From Paenibacillus wynnii (GTDB taxonomy: Bacteria; Bacillota; Bacilli; Paenibacillales; Paenibacillaceae), in assembly GCF_030812855.1 (NCBI RefSeq), contig NZ_JAUSTK010000021.1, forward strand, positions 24,492 through 88,491: a stretch of DNA of 64,000 nucleotides, read 5' to 3'. Within the stretch, counting starts at the first letter, position 1. Every line of letters begins with the position of its first letter. The notes beneath the pieces are model-generated. The model saw only the letters and a program-made list of their open reading frames with translations, ran no database searches and was not told the origin of the DNA. Position numbers and translations under genes: made by a program. Shown here in pieces: positions 27,560-36,411 of the stretch.

Positions 27560-29230
27560 ATGAAGATTATTATTGTGGGTTCCGTTGCTTCTGGGACTTC
27601 AGCTGCAGCTAAAGCCCGACGGAATGATGAATTAGCCGAAATTATTGTATATGAAAAAGGACCCGACATCTCTTACTCTATTTGTGGAATTCCATATTTC
27701 TTGGGTGATGAAGTGACCGAGATATCACAATTGACACCAAGGGATAAAAAATGGTTTGAGACTCGGTACAACGTCAAGATGAACATCAACCACGAGGTTA
27801 CTTCTATTGATCCGGTTAACCAAATGATTCGCGTCATCGATTTGAACAGCGGAGTCGAGTACGAAGAATCGTTTGATAAGCTTGTACTGGCCACAGGCGC
27901 CAATGTGATTATCCCGGAATATGTCGATGCGCAAATGACGAATATTTTCCCTGTAAGAACTATGGAAGATACTCGAAAATTAGACGCCTTTATTCAAGAA
28001 TCCAATCCTCAGCAAGCCATCATTATTGGCGGAGGATATATAGGATTGGAAATCGCTGAGCAATTTACGCAAAAAGGCATTAAGTCGGTTATTTTGCAGC
28101 GCGGTAGACATGTAATGTCATCGTTCGATTCCGATATTTCTTTTCGTGTTCAGGAACATCTGCAGCAAAAAGGCGTGGATGTGCATACGAATGAAGAAGT
28201 CATACGAATTCATCAAGATGCAACTCACCATATCCATGCCGTCGAAACGAAAAGTGGACAACGCTTCAATACCGACATTGTTATACTAGCAACTGGAGTC
28301 CGACCTAATGTGAAACTGGCTCAAGAGGCAGGCTTACAGTTGGGTTCAACCGGTGCAATTAAGGTGGATAAGCAAATGAGAACCAGTCATGAGAATATCT
28401 ACGCTGTCGGTGATGCGGCTGAAAGCTATCTATCTATTACTGGGAAGCCCTTCTACCATCCCTTGGGTTCTACAGCTAACAAAACTGGACGGATTGCCGG
28501 GGATGTTATCACAGGAGGAGATCTGGAATTTCAAGGCGTTCTGGGGACAGGAATTTTCCGTGTTTTTGAATTGGCAGTTGCAACTACGGGTCTGACGGAA
28601 AAGGCTGCACGGGAAGAAGGCCTGGACATAGAAGTACTCTATAACCTCAAACCGGCCAAACCAGAATATTTAAACGGAAGTGAACTGTTGATTAAAGCAA
28701 TAGCGGACCGTGATAGTGGTCGCTTATTAGGCGCTCAGATCATCGGTAAAGAAGGGGTTGATAAACGGCTGGACGTGCTAGCTACAGCTCTACATTTCAA
28801 AGCAAACGTCAAGGATCTCTTTCATCTGGACCTTGCTTATGCCCCTCCCTTCTCAACCACAAAAGACCCAGTCATGTACACAGGGATGGCACTTGATAAT
28901 GCAATCAGCCGCAATCGGTATCTGCTGTCCCCGGCAGAGCTTGTTGGCAAGGAAGCCGATTATCAAATCATAGACACACGTTCCAGAAAGCAATATGAAA
29001 CCAGTCATGTCCAAGGAGCACAACATATTTCGTTGAGTGATCTGCGAGAAAAGGCCTCTATTCTTGATCCTAAGAAACCTACAATAACCTATTGCAACAA
29101 AGGAACAACCGGGAATGCAGCTCAGAACATTCTCATCAATTTGGGTTTTGATAGAGTCTATAATTTATCCGGAGGTAACAAGAATTATCAGGTATACCTC
29201 CGTTACTTGAACTCAATCAGCAAGAAATAG
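27560..29230 (+). CDS. CoA-disulfide reductase with C-terminal rhodanese domain
   Basis: 556 residues. The N-terminal FAD fold has IIIVGSVASGTSAAAKARR and the redox Cys in YSICGIPYFLG. An NAD(P)H Rossmann motif GGGYIGLEIAE follows, then FAD-contacting IYAVGDAAES. The last 90 residues form a rhodanese domain whose active loop is CNKGTTG. The family reduces CoA disulfide, CoA-persulfide or polysulfide; the fusion links sulfane-sulfur transfer to reduction. AAGGAGGA lies 7 bases before the ATG. The gene stands alone; oxidoreductase relics follow on the other strand. Confidence 0.9.
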   Translation: MKIIIVGSVASGTSAAAKARRNDELAEIIVYEKGPDISYSICGIPYFLGDEVTEISQLTPRDKKWFETRYNVKMNINHEVTSIDPVNQMIRVIDLNSGVEYEESFDKLVLATGANVIIPEYVDAQMTNIFPVRTMEDTRKLDAFIQESNPQQAIIIGGGYIGLEIAEQFTQKGIKSVILQRGRHVMSSFDSDISFRVQEHLQQKGVDVHTNEEVIRIHQDATHHIHAVETKSGQRFNTDIVILATGVRPNVKLAQEAGLQLGSTGAIKVDKQMRTSHENIYAVGDAAESYLSITGKPFYHPLGSTANKTGRIAGDVITGGDLEFQGVLGTGIFRVFELAVATTGLTEKAAREEGLDIEVLYNLKPAKPEYLNGSELLIKAIADRDSGRLLGAQIIGKEGVDKRLDVLATALHFKANVKDLFHLDLAYAPPFSTTKDPVMYTGMALDNAISRNRYLLSPAELVGKEADYQIIDTRSRKQYETSHVQGAQHISLSDLREKASILDPKKPTITYCNKGTTGNAAQNILINLGFDRVYNLSGGNKNYQVYLRYLNSISKK

Positions 29231-29389
29231 GACAACCTACTTACAAAAGCAAACCATGGATATCCACTAGCGCCGCACAGAGGTATCTCAACAGCCATAT
29301 TTGGGGCTCTTGGGACACCTCTTCTGTATTATTGGTGGGTGGATCGTGTGTCTCCATAACTACATTATTAACTAAAGAGATTTCCTTCA

Positions 29390-29614
29390 TCATCTCAAAA
29401 ACCGAGTAATTTTTTTGATGACATAATTAGCATCTGAACCTACCCCACGAATAGTCGCAGACGCAAAGGAGCGCTGATTAGACAGACCGACATAATATAA
29501 TCCTGGAATTACTGTGCTGACACCAGCATCATGCAGAGGGCTGCCAGCAGAATCAAGTGCACTTGTATGGTTAAGAAACGGAATATCAGGACGATATCCG
29601 GGTACAGCCGACAT
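29390..29614 (-). pseudogene. Flavin monooxygenase / FAD oxidoreductase, C-terminal fragment
   Basis: The frame reads GYRPDIPFLNHTSALD, then VIPGLYYVGLSNQRSFASAT and IRGVGSDA, the C-terminus of a flavin-dependent monooxygenase-type protein. The FAD and NADP motifs are absent, so only about 75 residues remain. Confidence 0.7.
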
Positions 29615-29711
29615 ACGTGTAAAAATAGCTCATAGGATGGATAACATTTCCATAATGGGGTACCGCCAACAATACGCTAAGCCTTCGGATGTATTAGGCC
29701 AAGCAAGATTG

Positions 29712-30095
29712 TTACTTTAGTCGATTAGTTTTAACACGATTAACAAGTTCTTCGGAAGCTTTTATAAAAGCACCAACGTAATCATTAGTCATCGTAGTTG
29801 ATGGATGAATTGCAAGAGCCTTTCGGTTAAACATGGCACCGTTGTGGCCTTCAATCTTAGGAGTGAAAAGTAGTGGTACGACACGCTCAGCATATGTCTC
29901 TGGACTTTGTGATAAAAGACCAACTAGAGACTCAATAATTCGAAATTTTATGCTGTCTTTACCAAGCGTATTGCTGCGAATATTTGTTTTAATTAGTCCA
30001 GGATTTAGACCATAAAAGTTAATGTGCGAGTAACGTTTCGCGGAATCAAGAACGAGTGCTTCGTTACCAATTACAGTATTCATATGTACAACCAT
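29712..30095 (-). pseudogene. Short-chain dehydrogenase, C-terminal fragment
   Basis: The frame contains NEALVLDSAKRYSHINFYGL, then NPGLIKTNIRSNTLG, the post-catalytic part of an SDR enzyme (NPGxxxT). The glycine-rich nucleotide site and the YxxxK catalytic pair are missing, so the gene is 5' truncated. The IS605-type element lies just upstream and may have caused this. Confidence 0.7.
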
Positions 30096-30158
30096 GGTTT
30101 TGTAAGTGCGTTAGTTGTGTTTTTTCCAAAGCGCCTATATTTTTATCTAAAGCTCTCA

Positions 30159-30302
30159 GTGAACCTCCCGCCACGTAAACCTATGGTTTAGAAGTGTGGG
30201 CTGCCTGGTTCCACGTTATTGCCTTTAGTATTCCTAAAGGTCTTACATAACTCCCCAGGCGTAAATTCGGACGGGACCTCGCCCTACGTATAATCAAACA
30301 AA
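30159..30302 (-). ncRNA. Probable omega (guide) RNA / right-end region of the tnpB element
   Basis: Downstream of tnpB on the same strand. It has a perfect CCTTTAG / CTAAAGG hairpin (30222-30240) and a second stem around CCACGTAAACC / GGTTTAGAAGTG. By family knowledge, the tnpB 3' end plus this region yields the guide RNA, with the guide beginning just beyond the tip at about 30158. Inferred from position and structure. Confidence 0.5.
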
Positions 30303-31451
30303 TTAGGAGGCTAAAGGAGTTACTTGTTTTAGCCCTTCTTTTTCAATATTAATTGCTGCATTATGGTCACGGTCAAGAATAGTTCTGCACTTGGAACAGA
30401 TGTGAGTACGAACGGATAGTGATTTTTTGACCATATTGCCGCAGTTAGAGCATTTTTGAGAGGTGAAATGAGGTTTAACTTTAACCAGTAAACCACCGTT
30501 CTTTTCACATTTATAATTGAGGAAACTACGGAACATTCCCCAACCGGCATCTGCGATGGATTTTGCGAGATGCCGGTTTTTTATCATGTTCTTGATTTTA
30601 AGGTCTTCCACGCAAATAACGGAATAGGTTCGAGCAAGGTTGAAACTTTGTTTGTGAAGGAAATCTTTTCGTTGGTTTGCCACCTTCGTATGAATCTTTT
30701 GTACCTTCACCAGTTGTTTCTTCCAGTTTTTGGAGCCTTTTTTTCGTCTCGAGAGGCGACGTTGTTGACGTTTCAGTTTCTTTTCGGATTTACGTAAAAA
30801 TTTTGGATTTTCGATTTCTTCGCCGTTCGAGAGAACCGCGAATTTCTTGATTCCAACATCAATACCTGTTGTTTTGCTTACATCCAATTCAGTATTCGAA
30901 ACGTTCCGTTTCTCCACAGAAAAAATAACATACCAACGTGTTCCTTGGCGTTTAATGATACATTGCTTCACTTTTCCATCGAGTTTGCGATGCCAGTTTA
31001 CTGAAATGAGCCCCAAACCAGAGATTTGGAGCAAACCTTTACAACCTAAAGACGCAGCGCGTCTAACGGTGCGCGTCTTGTTATATTTTTTATCGTATTG
31101 TTTAGCCATGCCAAATTGAGTAAAAGTAAGCGAACAATAATCCTTCGAACTCTTGATTTTCGGATATTTTGCTTCTTTTTTGAAGAACTTTTCCAATGCT
31201 TTTTCAAGACGAAAAAAAACTTCTTGAAGAGGTTGAGAAGGCATCTCCTTTAGAAATGCATACTTCTTTTTATCTTCAACCTGCATTTTTTGCAGTTCTT
31301 GACGGGAAAGACTTTTCTTTGTTGCTTTATACGGGTTACTTTTATCTAACAACGCACTGTTGTAGGTTTGACGACACCATGCAAGCCATAAATTCAACAT
31401 TTCTTGTTGTTCAATAGTTAGAAAAATCTCGTATTTATAATTAAGCAACAT
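30303..31451 (-). CDS. tnpB: TnpB RNA-guided endonuclease
   Basis: 382 residues, typical of compact TnpB. The RuvC residues are Asp in GIDVGIKKFAVL, Glu in ICVEDLKIKNMI and Asp in DRDHNAAINIEKEG. A zinc finger CSNCG...CSKC lies before the last Asp, and a Lys/Arg-rich helix (KKLKRQQRRLSRRKKGSK) precedes the middle motif. The ATG has GGAGGTGA 7 bases upstream. TnpB cuts DNA next to a transposon-associated motif, guided by the element's own RNA. All catalytic residues are intact, so it may be active despite lacking TnpA. Confidence 0.95.
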   Translation of the reverse strand: MLLNYKYEIFLTIEQQEMLNLWLAWCRQTYNSALLDKSNPYKATKKSLSRQELQKMQVEDKKKYAFLKEMPSQPLQEVFFRLEKALEKFFKKEAKYPKIKSSKDYCSLTFTQFGMAKQYDKKYNKTRTVRRAASLGCKGLLQISGLGLISVNWHRKLDGKVKQCIIKRQGTRWYVIFSVEKRNVSNTELDVSKTTGIDVGIKKFAVLSNGEEIENPKFLRKSEKKLKRQQRRLSRRKKGSKNWKKQLVKVQKIHTKVANQRKDFLHKQSFNLARTYSVICVEDLKIKNMIKNRHLAKSIADAGWGMFRSFLNYKCEKNGGLLVKVKPHFTSQKCSNCGNMVKKSLSVRTHICSKCRTILDRDHNAAINIEKEGLKQVTPLAS

Positions 31452-31827
31452 GTATTGTCACCTCCAGAACGTATGTTTGTAATCTAAGTATATCAAAATC
31501 ATATATACTTTTTCCATTACTTTCTTTTACTTTTCCGTTCTGGAACAAAAAAAGCCATTCATCCCCTACCTAGATGCTGCGCATTTTGAGGAAGGGGACT
31601 TCTGGATAAAGTTCATTAAATTTCTTAGTAAATCAACTGTTTCCATGGATATCACCTCATCTTTTAGAAGAAATATTATAAACCTTTAATCCCTTTATAC
31701 AAACCATAGCCAATTTTGCCATCCATTACAGCTCTAAAGAAAATCTTCTCATTCTCCATGATCTTGAATCATCATCCCTCCACAAATAAAATGCATCATA
31801 CAACTGTTGCAATTTGCAACAATCTAA
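31452..31827. other. Intergenic between tnpB and the ars operon end
   Basis: Contains the unresolved left end of the tnpB element, an inverted pair CCAGAACG / CGTTCTGG (about 31464 and 31547), and a GTTGCAA-T-TTGCAAC palindrome at 31806-31820. No gene is supported. Confidence 0.4.
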
Positions 31828-31859
31828 TAAAAAAAGACTATCTCCAACTGGAAATAGCC
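31828..31859 (-). terminator. Terminator of the ars operon
   Basis: GGCTATTTCC-AGTT-GGAGATAGTC with two G-T pairs, followed on the - strand by seven T. It lies 21 bases after the phosphatase stop. Confidence 0.85.
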
Positions 31860-31880
31860 CCTTTGTATTTATGGATTTAT

Positions 31881-32312
31881 TTATTTCGACGGATAAAAGC
31901 CCTTCAACACATCACGCATTTCTTGCTTGATGTTGATATCTGGACGCTTTTCTTTCGCCAAGGTTTCCGCTTCTTCCACCGTGGATGCCAATCCAAGCTC
32001 CAGCAATACACCGGTGGCAACGGTGCCTGTACGGTTACGGCCGCCAGCGCAATGGAAATACACTGACTTCCCGCTATTTACCGCTGCTGTAACCGCCTGG
32101 ATGGCTGCTTGAACTGAACCTTCCTGGCCGCTCTCATCTTCCACAATCGGGAAATGATGACGGGTTACCTTAGCAGGAAAGCCTTCTGCCTCAGTACCGG
32201 TATCTCTTAAGTCAAACACATCGGATATCTCCTGCTCCTGAAGGGCTTCAAATAGTGCATTCTCCCCGCCGATGTATACTTTACCTGGAATCAGTTCATG
32301 ATAATTTGCCAT
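31881..32312 (-). CDS. Dual-specificity-type protein tyrosine phosphatase in the ars operon
   Basis: 143 residues with the signature loop YFHCAGGRNRTGT (Cys nucleophile, Arg) and an upstream acidic VFDLRDTGTEAEGF. The fold is that of a compact dual-specificity or 'beta-lactamase hydrolase-like' phosphatase. It is the last gene of the ars operon, 20 bases after the HesB-like gene. Why a phosphatase is carried with arsenic genes is unknown: arsenate mimics phosphate, so a repair or arsenylation-removing role is conceivable but unproven. Confidence 0.8.
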   Translation of the reverse strand: MANYHELIPGKVYIGGENALFEALQEQEISDVFDLRDTGTEAEGFPAKVTRHHFPIVEDESGQEGSVQAAIQAVTAAVNSGKSVYFHCAGGRNRTGTVATGVLLELGLASTVEEAETLAKEKRPDINIKQEMRDVLKGFYPSK

Positions 32313-32332
32313 TATAGTTCTCCCCTATGTCT

Positions 32333-32614
32333 CTAGCAGCAGTTACTTCCGCCACTTATAGTTAGTCCAGCACCTTGTTCGTCTTGCACAAAATCCAGTG
32401 TAAGTCCGCTGATCTGATCAGCCACTCTGGAATCAACTGCGACCTCAACCTCATTGATCAAGGTAACGGTATCATCTGCTTGCGGTTTCTCAAGCGATAA
32501 CTGGTAACTGGGTCCGCAGCAGCCTGCATCACTATAACCAAACCGCAAGGTGGAGACTCCCGCTTCCTTCATCATGTTCTCAATGAATATCTTTGCTTCA
32601 TCCGTAATGATCAT
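32333..32614 (-). CDS. HesB/IscA-like protein in the ars operon
   Basis: About 93 residues starting MIITDEAKIFIENMMKEAGV. The HesB-like fold is followed by DAGCCGPSYQLSL and a C-terminal GGSNCC. Four cysteines in two CC pairs could bind iron, a [Fe-S] cluster or arsenite. The family includes Fe-S scaffold proteins. The ATG at 32614 is preferred over a GTG nine bases earlier. It lies between arsA and the phosphatase gene with short gaps, so it is co-transcribed. Its role in arsenic handling is not established. Confidence 0.75.
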   Translation of the reverse strand: MIITDEAKIFIENMMKEAGVSTLRFGYSDAGCCGPSYQLSLEKPQADDTVTLINEVEVAVDSRVADQISGLTLDFVQDEQGAGLTISGGSNCC

Positions 32615-32628
32615 TGATCTCACTCTTT

Positions 32629-34404
32629 CTATTTCGAAATACTTGCCGAAAGCCCTTTGAGTTGTTCATATCCCGTCACTTCATCCGGCTCCCAAGGAAT
32701 AATTATGGCATGCCCCTCAGCTTTGTAAAGTACCTTTTGAATCCATTCTAGTTCGGCATGAGCTCGCCCGCTAAGCACAGGATCAGTTGTTCCTGCCGCA
32801 GCAAAACTCTGATTGATCGCCCACCATTTCGTAGGAATCCCTGCACGCTTCAGATCCTTTTCCAGACGCGATGCTTCATAAACTGGAGTGGCCTCCGCTA
32901 ACGTGACAATGACGACGCTCGTCTCTTTCTGATCCCGTAGTCTAGGCAATAAATGCTGTACAGATTCTGGAACGATGCCGGAGGAACGAGCGATTTCTTT
33001 ATGATATTCCTGAGTTGCATCCAGCAATAGCAAGGTATGTCCAGTCGGTGCCGTATCAATAACGACAATCTCATCTTCAGATCGCTCTACCAAATCGGCA
33101 AATGCACGAAAAACGGCAATTTCCTCGGTGCATGGTGATCTTAAATCCTCTTCTAAAAAGGCCAGACCTTCATCATCGAGGGAATCCGCATTTTGGCTGA
33201 TCACTTCTTGCTGATATTTTTCAAGCTCCACCTTTGGGTCAACTCGGCTAACGGTTATTTGATCCGAATTGTCACCAAAAACATACTCCAGATGAGCTGC
33301 CGGATCTGTTGTACTGAGATGGACCCGGTGTCCTCGTTCGGCCAATCCAACAGCAATAGCGGATGCTACGGTAGTTTTGCCCACACCACCTTTACCCATA
33401 GTAAAGATTACTCGAATCCCATCAGATTCTAAATCCGTAATTAAAGACTCAAGTGATGGGATTGCAACGTCCACTTCTACTGGGAGTAAATGATCAGCAG
33501 TCGCTTGAACGGGGACGAAAAATGCACGCAAGTTTTCTAATCCTGTCACATTAAATGGAGCTAAGGGGATATGGTAGCTATCCAAAGACTGAAGTTCGGC
33601 AGGCATTTGTGTTAACGCCTTCTGCTGCCGATCAACAAAACCCTTGGATACTAAATCTTCGTTAAAAGAGGAACTAAGAATCCCATTAATCACGAGTAGT
33701 TGATTTTCAATCCCAGTACCTTTCAGTTCAGAAGATGCGCGTGCGGCTTCCAGTAATGGCGATTGCTCCGGACGAGAGACCAGAATCAGAGTCGTTTGAG
33801 TACCATCTGACAAGGATTGAACCGCCTCTTGATATAGTGATTTTTTGGCCTCGAGCCCCGCCAGGGGACCCAAACACGAAGCTCCATGCGTACTATCATC
33901 CAGGAAACCACTCCAAGCCGAAGGGAGCTGTAAGAGTCGTAGGGTGTGTCCTGTTGGTGCGGTATCAAACAAAATATGATCGAATTGAGACTTCAATTGG
34001 TCGTTGGTCAGTAGTGTCGTAAATTCATCAAATGCTGCAATCTCTACCGTACACGCCCCAGATAACTGTTCTTCCATAGAAGCGACCACCGAATCCGGCA
34101 AGACTCCCCGGTAAGGAGCTACCATTTTCGCCTTGTACTCTTCGGCGGCGGTCTCCGGATCTAAGTTGGCTGCAAATAGATTAGGAACACCCTTAATGGG
34201 AGTCGGATGGTTGGAAAGCTGGGTGCCAAAAACATCCTGAAGATTAGAGGCTGGATCGGTGCTTACAAGCAGAACCCGTTTCCCTGAGTCGGCCAGTACT
34301 ACTGCCGCTGCACAGGCTGTTGAGGTTTTACCTACTCCACCCTTGCCTGTAAAGAACAGGTAGGGTGTACGCAATATTGTAAGTGGATCAAACAAAGTGG
34401 ACAT
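32629..34404 (-). CDS. arsA: Arsenical pump-driving ATPase ArsA
   Basis: 591 residues in two homologous halves, each with a P-loop: FFTGKGGVGKTSTA near 17-30 and FTMGKGGVGKTTVAS near 335-349. The metalloid-site cysteines are in SGACTVEIAAF, GASCLGPLAG and LRSPCTEEIAVF, matching Cys113, Cys172 and Cys422 of the plasmid R773 enzyme. A DTAPTGHTLRLLQLP signal-transduction motif occurs in both halves. ArsA binds arsenite delivered by ArsD and energises the efflux permease. It is intact and lies directly downstream of arsD. Confidence 0.97.
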   Translation of the reverse strand: MSTLFDPLTILRTPYLFFTGKGGVGKTSTACAAAVVLADSGKRVLLVSTDPASNLQDVFGTQLSNHPTPIKGVPNLFAANLDPETAAEEYKAKMVAPYRGVLPDSVVASMEEQLSGACTVEIAAFDEFTTLLTNDQLKSQFDHILFDTAPTGHTLRLLQLPSAWSGFLDDSTHGASCLGPLAGLEAKKSLYQEAVQSLSDGTQTTLILVSRPEQSPLLEAARASSELKGTGIENQLLVINGILSSSFNEDLVSKGFVDRQQKALTQMPAELQSLDSYHIPLAPFNVTGLENLRAFFVPVQATADHLLPVEVDVAIPSLESLITDLESDGIRVIFTMGKGGVGKTTVASAIAVGLAERGHRVHLSTTDPAAHLEYVFGDNSDQITVSRVDPKVELEKYQQEVISQNADSLDDEGLAFLEEDLRSPCTEEIAVFRAFADLVERSEDEIVVIDTAPTGHTLLLLDATQEYHKEIARSSGIVPESVQHLLPRLRDQKETSVVIVTLAEATPVYEASRLEKDLKRAGIPTKWWAINQSFAAAGTTDPVLSGRAHAELEWIQKVLYKAEGHAIIIPWEPDEVTGYEQLKGLSASISK

Positions 34405-34421
34405 GTTTCGCCTTCTTTCCT

Positions 34422-34784
34422 TTATTGTGAATTCGTCTTTATTTCAAGACGAATTCGAGGCTTGGCAATCAGTTCAGATGCGGCGATTCCTGTCCACTGC
34501 TCTAACTCTTCATTGGTTGGATAACTCTGTTTCTTAGCTACTTTCCCATCAACAAAAATAATAGGTAAAACTTCCGGACCTTCGTCAGTCAATAATTGTC
34601 TGACTGCAGCATTCGATACAAAAGCATCTGGCTCACTGGTCAGGTTATATCTGGAGACATTCACTTCTTGCTTCTTCAGATTATGAACCACAGCGGACAT
34701 ACGAATTAATTCAGGATCAACGACAGGGCCGCAAACTCCGGTGGAGCAGCACATTGCCGGATCGTAAATTTCAATGGATTTCAT
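34422..34784 (-). CDS. arsD: Arsenic metallochaperone ArsD
   Basis: 120 residues with the essential Cys12-Cys13-Cys18 set in DPAMCCSTGVCGP. ArsD carries arsenite from thiols to ArsA and acts as a weak repressor. It is found only with arsA, as here. The gene starts 56 bases after arsC, and a perfect hairpin lies between them. Confidence 0.95.
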   Translation of the reverse strand: MKSIEIYDPAMCCSTGVCGPVVDPELIRMSAVVHNLKKQEVNVSRYNLTSEPDAFVSNAAVRQLLTDEGPEVLPIIFVDGKVAKKQSYPTNEELEQWTGIAASELIAKPRIRLEIKTNSQ

Positions 34785-34806
34785 GAAATCATCTCCTTTA
34801 CTTAGA

Positions 34807-34835
34807 AATACAGCCGGGGATTTCCCGGCTGTATT
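34807..34835. terminator. Intercistronic hairpin between arsC and arsD
   Basis: Perfect 12-bp stem AATACAGCCGGG / CCCGGCTGTATT with a 5-base loop. On the - strand it is followed by only TTTC, so it may attenuate or stabilise transcripts without fully ending them. Confidence 0.6.
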
Positions 34836-34840
34836 GTTTA

Positions 34841-35260
34841 TTATTCGCCAGTTTCAGCAAATTGTTTGATACGTTCGCCTACTTGATCACGAACCCGCTG
34901 GAATACGGCCCATTTTTCTTCATCTGTTCCTTGCGCTTTGGCCGGATCATCAAATCCCCAGTGTTCACGTTTTACTTGTGGTGGAGTAATTGGACATTTA
35001 TCAGCAGCGTCTCCACATAATGTAATGACGAGGTCTGAATTATTCAATAGCTGCGGATCTATAATATCCGAGGTTTGACCCGAAATATCAATGCCTACTT
35101 CATTCATCGCTTGAACAGCTTTTGGATTTAGACCGTGGGCCTCAATACCAGCACTGTAAACATTCCACTCATCACTTAGGTATTTCTTCGCCCAACCCTC
35201 AGCCATCTGGCTCCGGCATGAGTTTCCTGTACACAAAAAGTAGATTGTTTTCTTGTCCAT
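34841..35260 (-). CDS. arsC: Arsenate reductase, thioredoxin-dependent
   Basis: 139 residues. The catalytic loop is LCTGNSCRSQMAEG with Cys10 and Arg16, and the redox pair is Cys82 and Cys89 in TLCGDAADKCP. These positions are identical to those of the staphylococcal/Bacillus pI258-type ArsC. It reduces arsenate to arsenite using a triple-cysteine relay and thioredoxin. It lies between acr3 and arsD in the operon. Confidence 0.97.
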   Translation of the reverse strand: MDKKTIYFLCTGNSCRSQMAEGWAKKYLSDEWNVYSAGIEAHGLNPKAVQAMNEVGIDISGQTSDIIDPQLLNNSDLVITLCGDAADKCPITPPQVKREHWGFDDPAKAQGTDEEKWAVFQRVRDQVGERIKQFAETGE

Positions 35261-35303
35261 GTTAAATAATCTCCTTTATATTGAAAGTAATGATAACAAT
35301 GTC

Positions 35304-36362
35304 TTAGGAAACAAGTGACGGTTTGCTAAAGTACTTCTTCCCGAGCCATAAAGAGACGTTCACTAGCCCAATAAGAACAGGCACCTCAACAAGCGGTCCA
35401 ATGACAGCTGCAAATGCTGCGCCTGAGTTTAGTCCGAAAACACCGATTGCCACAGCAATCCCCAATTCAAAGTTGTTGCTGGCTGCTGTAAAAGAAAGAG
35501 AAGCTGCTACCGGATAAGAAGTTCCGGCTTTTTTGGACATCCAAAAGGATAGGAAAAACATAATCACAAAGTAGATTAATAACGGTATAGCGATTCTAAC
35601 AACATCCATTGGCAGCTCAATCATCAAATCTGCTTTAAGAGAGAACATGAGAACTATAGTGAACAAGAGTGCAATTAAGGTAAGAGGTCCAATCTTTGGT
35701 AAAAACACCTTCTCGAACCAATCCTCACCCTTAGTCTTCAAAGCAATCACCCGTGTAAAAATTCCAGCAGCAAAGGGAATACCAAGGTAAATCATTACGC
35801 TTTCTGCAATTTGTCCCATCGTAACATTTACTACTGCTCCCTGAATACCGAACCATCCAGGAAATACAGTTATGAATAAATAAGCAAACACAGAATAAAA
35901 AATAATTTGGAATACAGAGTTAAATGCTACCAAACCTGCCGTATATTCCGGATCGCCTTTTGCCAGGTCACTCCAGACAAGTACCATAGCAATACATCTA
36001 GCCAAACCAATCATGATCAAACCGATCATGTATTCCGGCATATCGCTCAGGAATAGTATCGCCAGAAAAAACATTAAAACAGGACCAATAATCCAGTTCT
36101 GTACTAAGGAAAGAAGGAGAACCTTCCAATCCTTAAATACTCTTCCTAGTTTCTCAAACTTCACTTTGGCAAGCGGAGGATACATCATGAGAATTAATCC
36201 CACAGCTATAGGAATTGAAGTCGATCCCACCTGCATCTTCGACAAGCCTTCCGAAAAGTTAGGCACTAAAAAGCCAATCAAAATCCCCAGTCCCATTGCT
36301 GCAAAGATCCATAGTGTTAAATAACGATCCAAGAACGATAACTTCTTGACCTTTTGGCTCAC
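35304..36362 (-). CDS. acr3: Arsenite efflux transporter Acr3
   Basis: 352 residues with ten hydrophobic segments. Cys123 in the conserved GLARCIAMVLVW segment is the arsenite-binding thiol, and SNNFELGIAVAIGVFG is the conserved BART-family motif with Glu. It extrudes As(III); ArsA probably boosts it. It directly follows arsR. Acr3 is often called arsB in Bacillales annotations but belongs to a different family from ArsB of E. coli. Confidence 0.95.
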   Translation of the reverse strand: MSQKVKKLSFLDRYLTLWIFAAMGLGILIGFLVPNFSEGLSKMQVGSTSIPIAVGLILMMYPPLAKVKFEKLGRVFKDWKVLLLSLVQNWIIGPVLMFFLAILFLSDMPEYMIGLIMIGLARCIAMVLVWSDLAKGDPEYTAGLVAFNSVFQIIFYSVFAYLFITVFPGWFGIQGAVVNVTMGQIAESVMIYLGIPFAAGIFTRVIALKTKGEDWFEKVFLPKIGPLTLIALLFTIVLMFSLKADLMIELPMDVVRIAIPLLIYFVIMFFLSFWMSKKAGTSYPVAASLSFTAASNNFELGIAVAIGVFGLNSGAAFAAVIGPLVEVPVLIGLVNVSLWLGKKYFSKPSLVS

Positions 36363-36411
36363 ATTGATCAGTCTCCCCTATTAATAATCTCCCTAGTTCT
36401 TTAACAGAATG

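Larger units (their letters stand above)
30159..31451 (-). mobile_element. IS200/IS605-family element, tnpB only
   Basis: Orphan element with tnpB and a structured right end but no tnpA transposase. The right tip (GTTCAC on the - strand, 30159-30164) and adjacent hairpins match those at 63846-63890. The left end cannot be fixed; it is somewhere between 31451 and about 31560. Confidence 0.65.

Noticed and set aside
32302..34404. Long open frames on the + strand under arsA
   Set aside because: They mirror the coding frame of arsA and lack starts and ribosome sites; arsA is certain.
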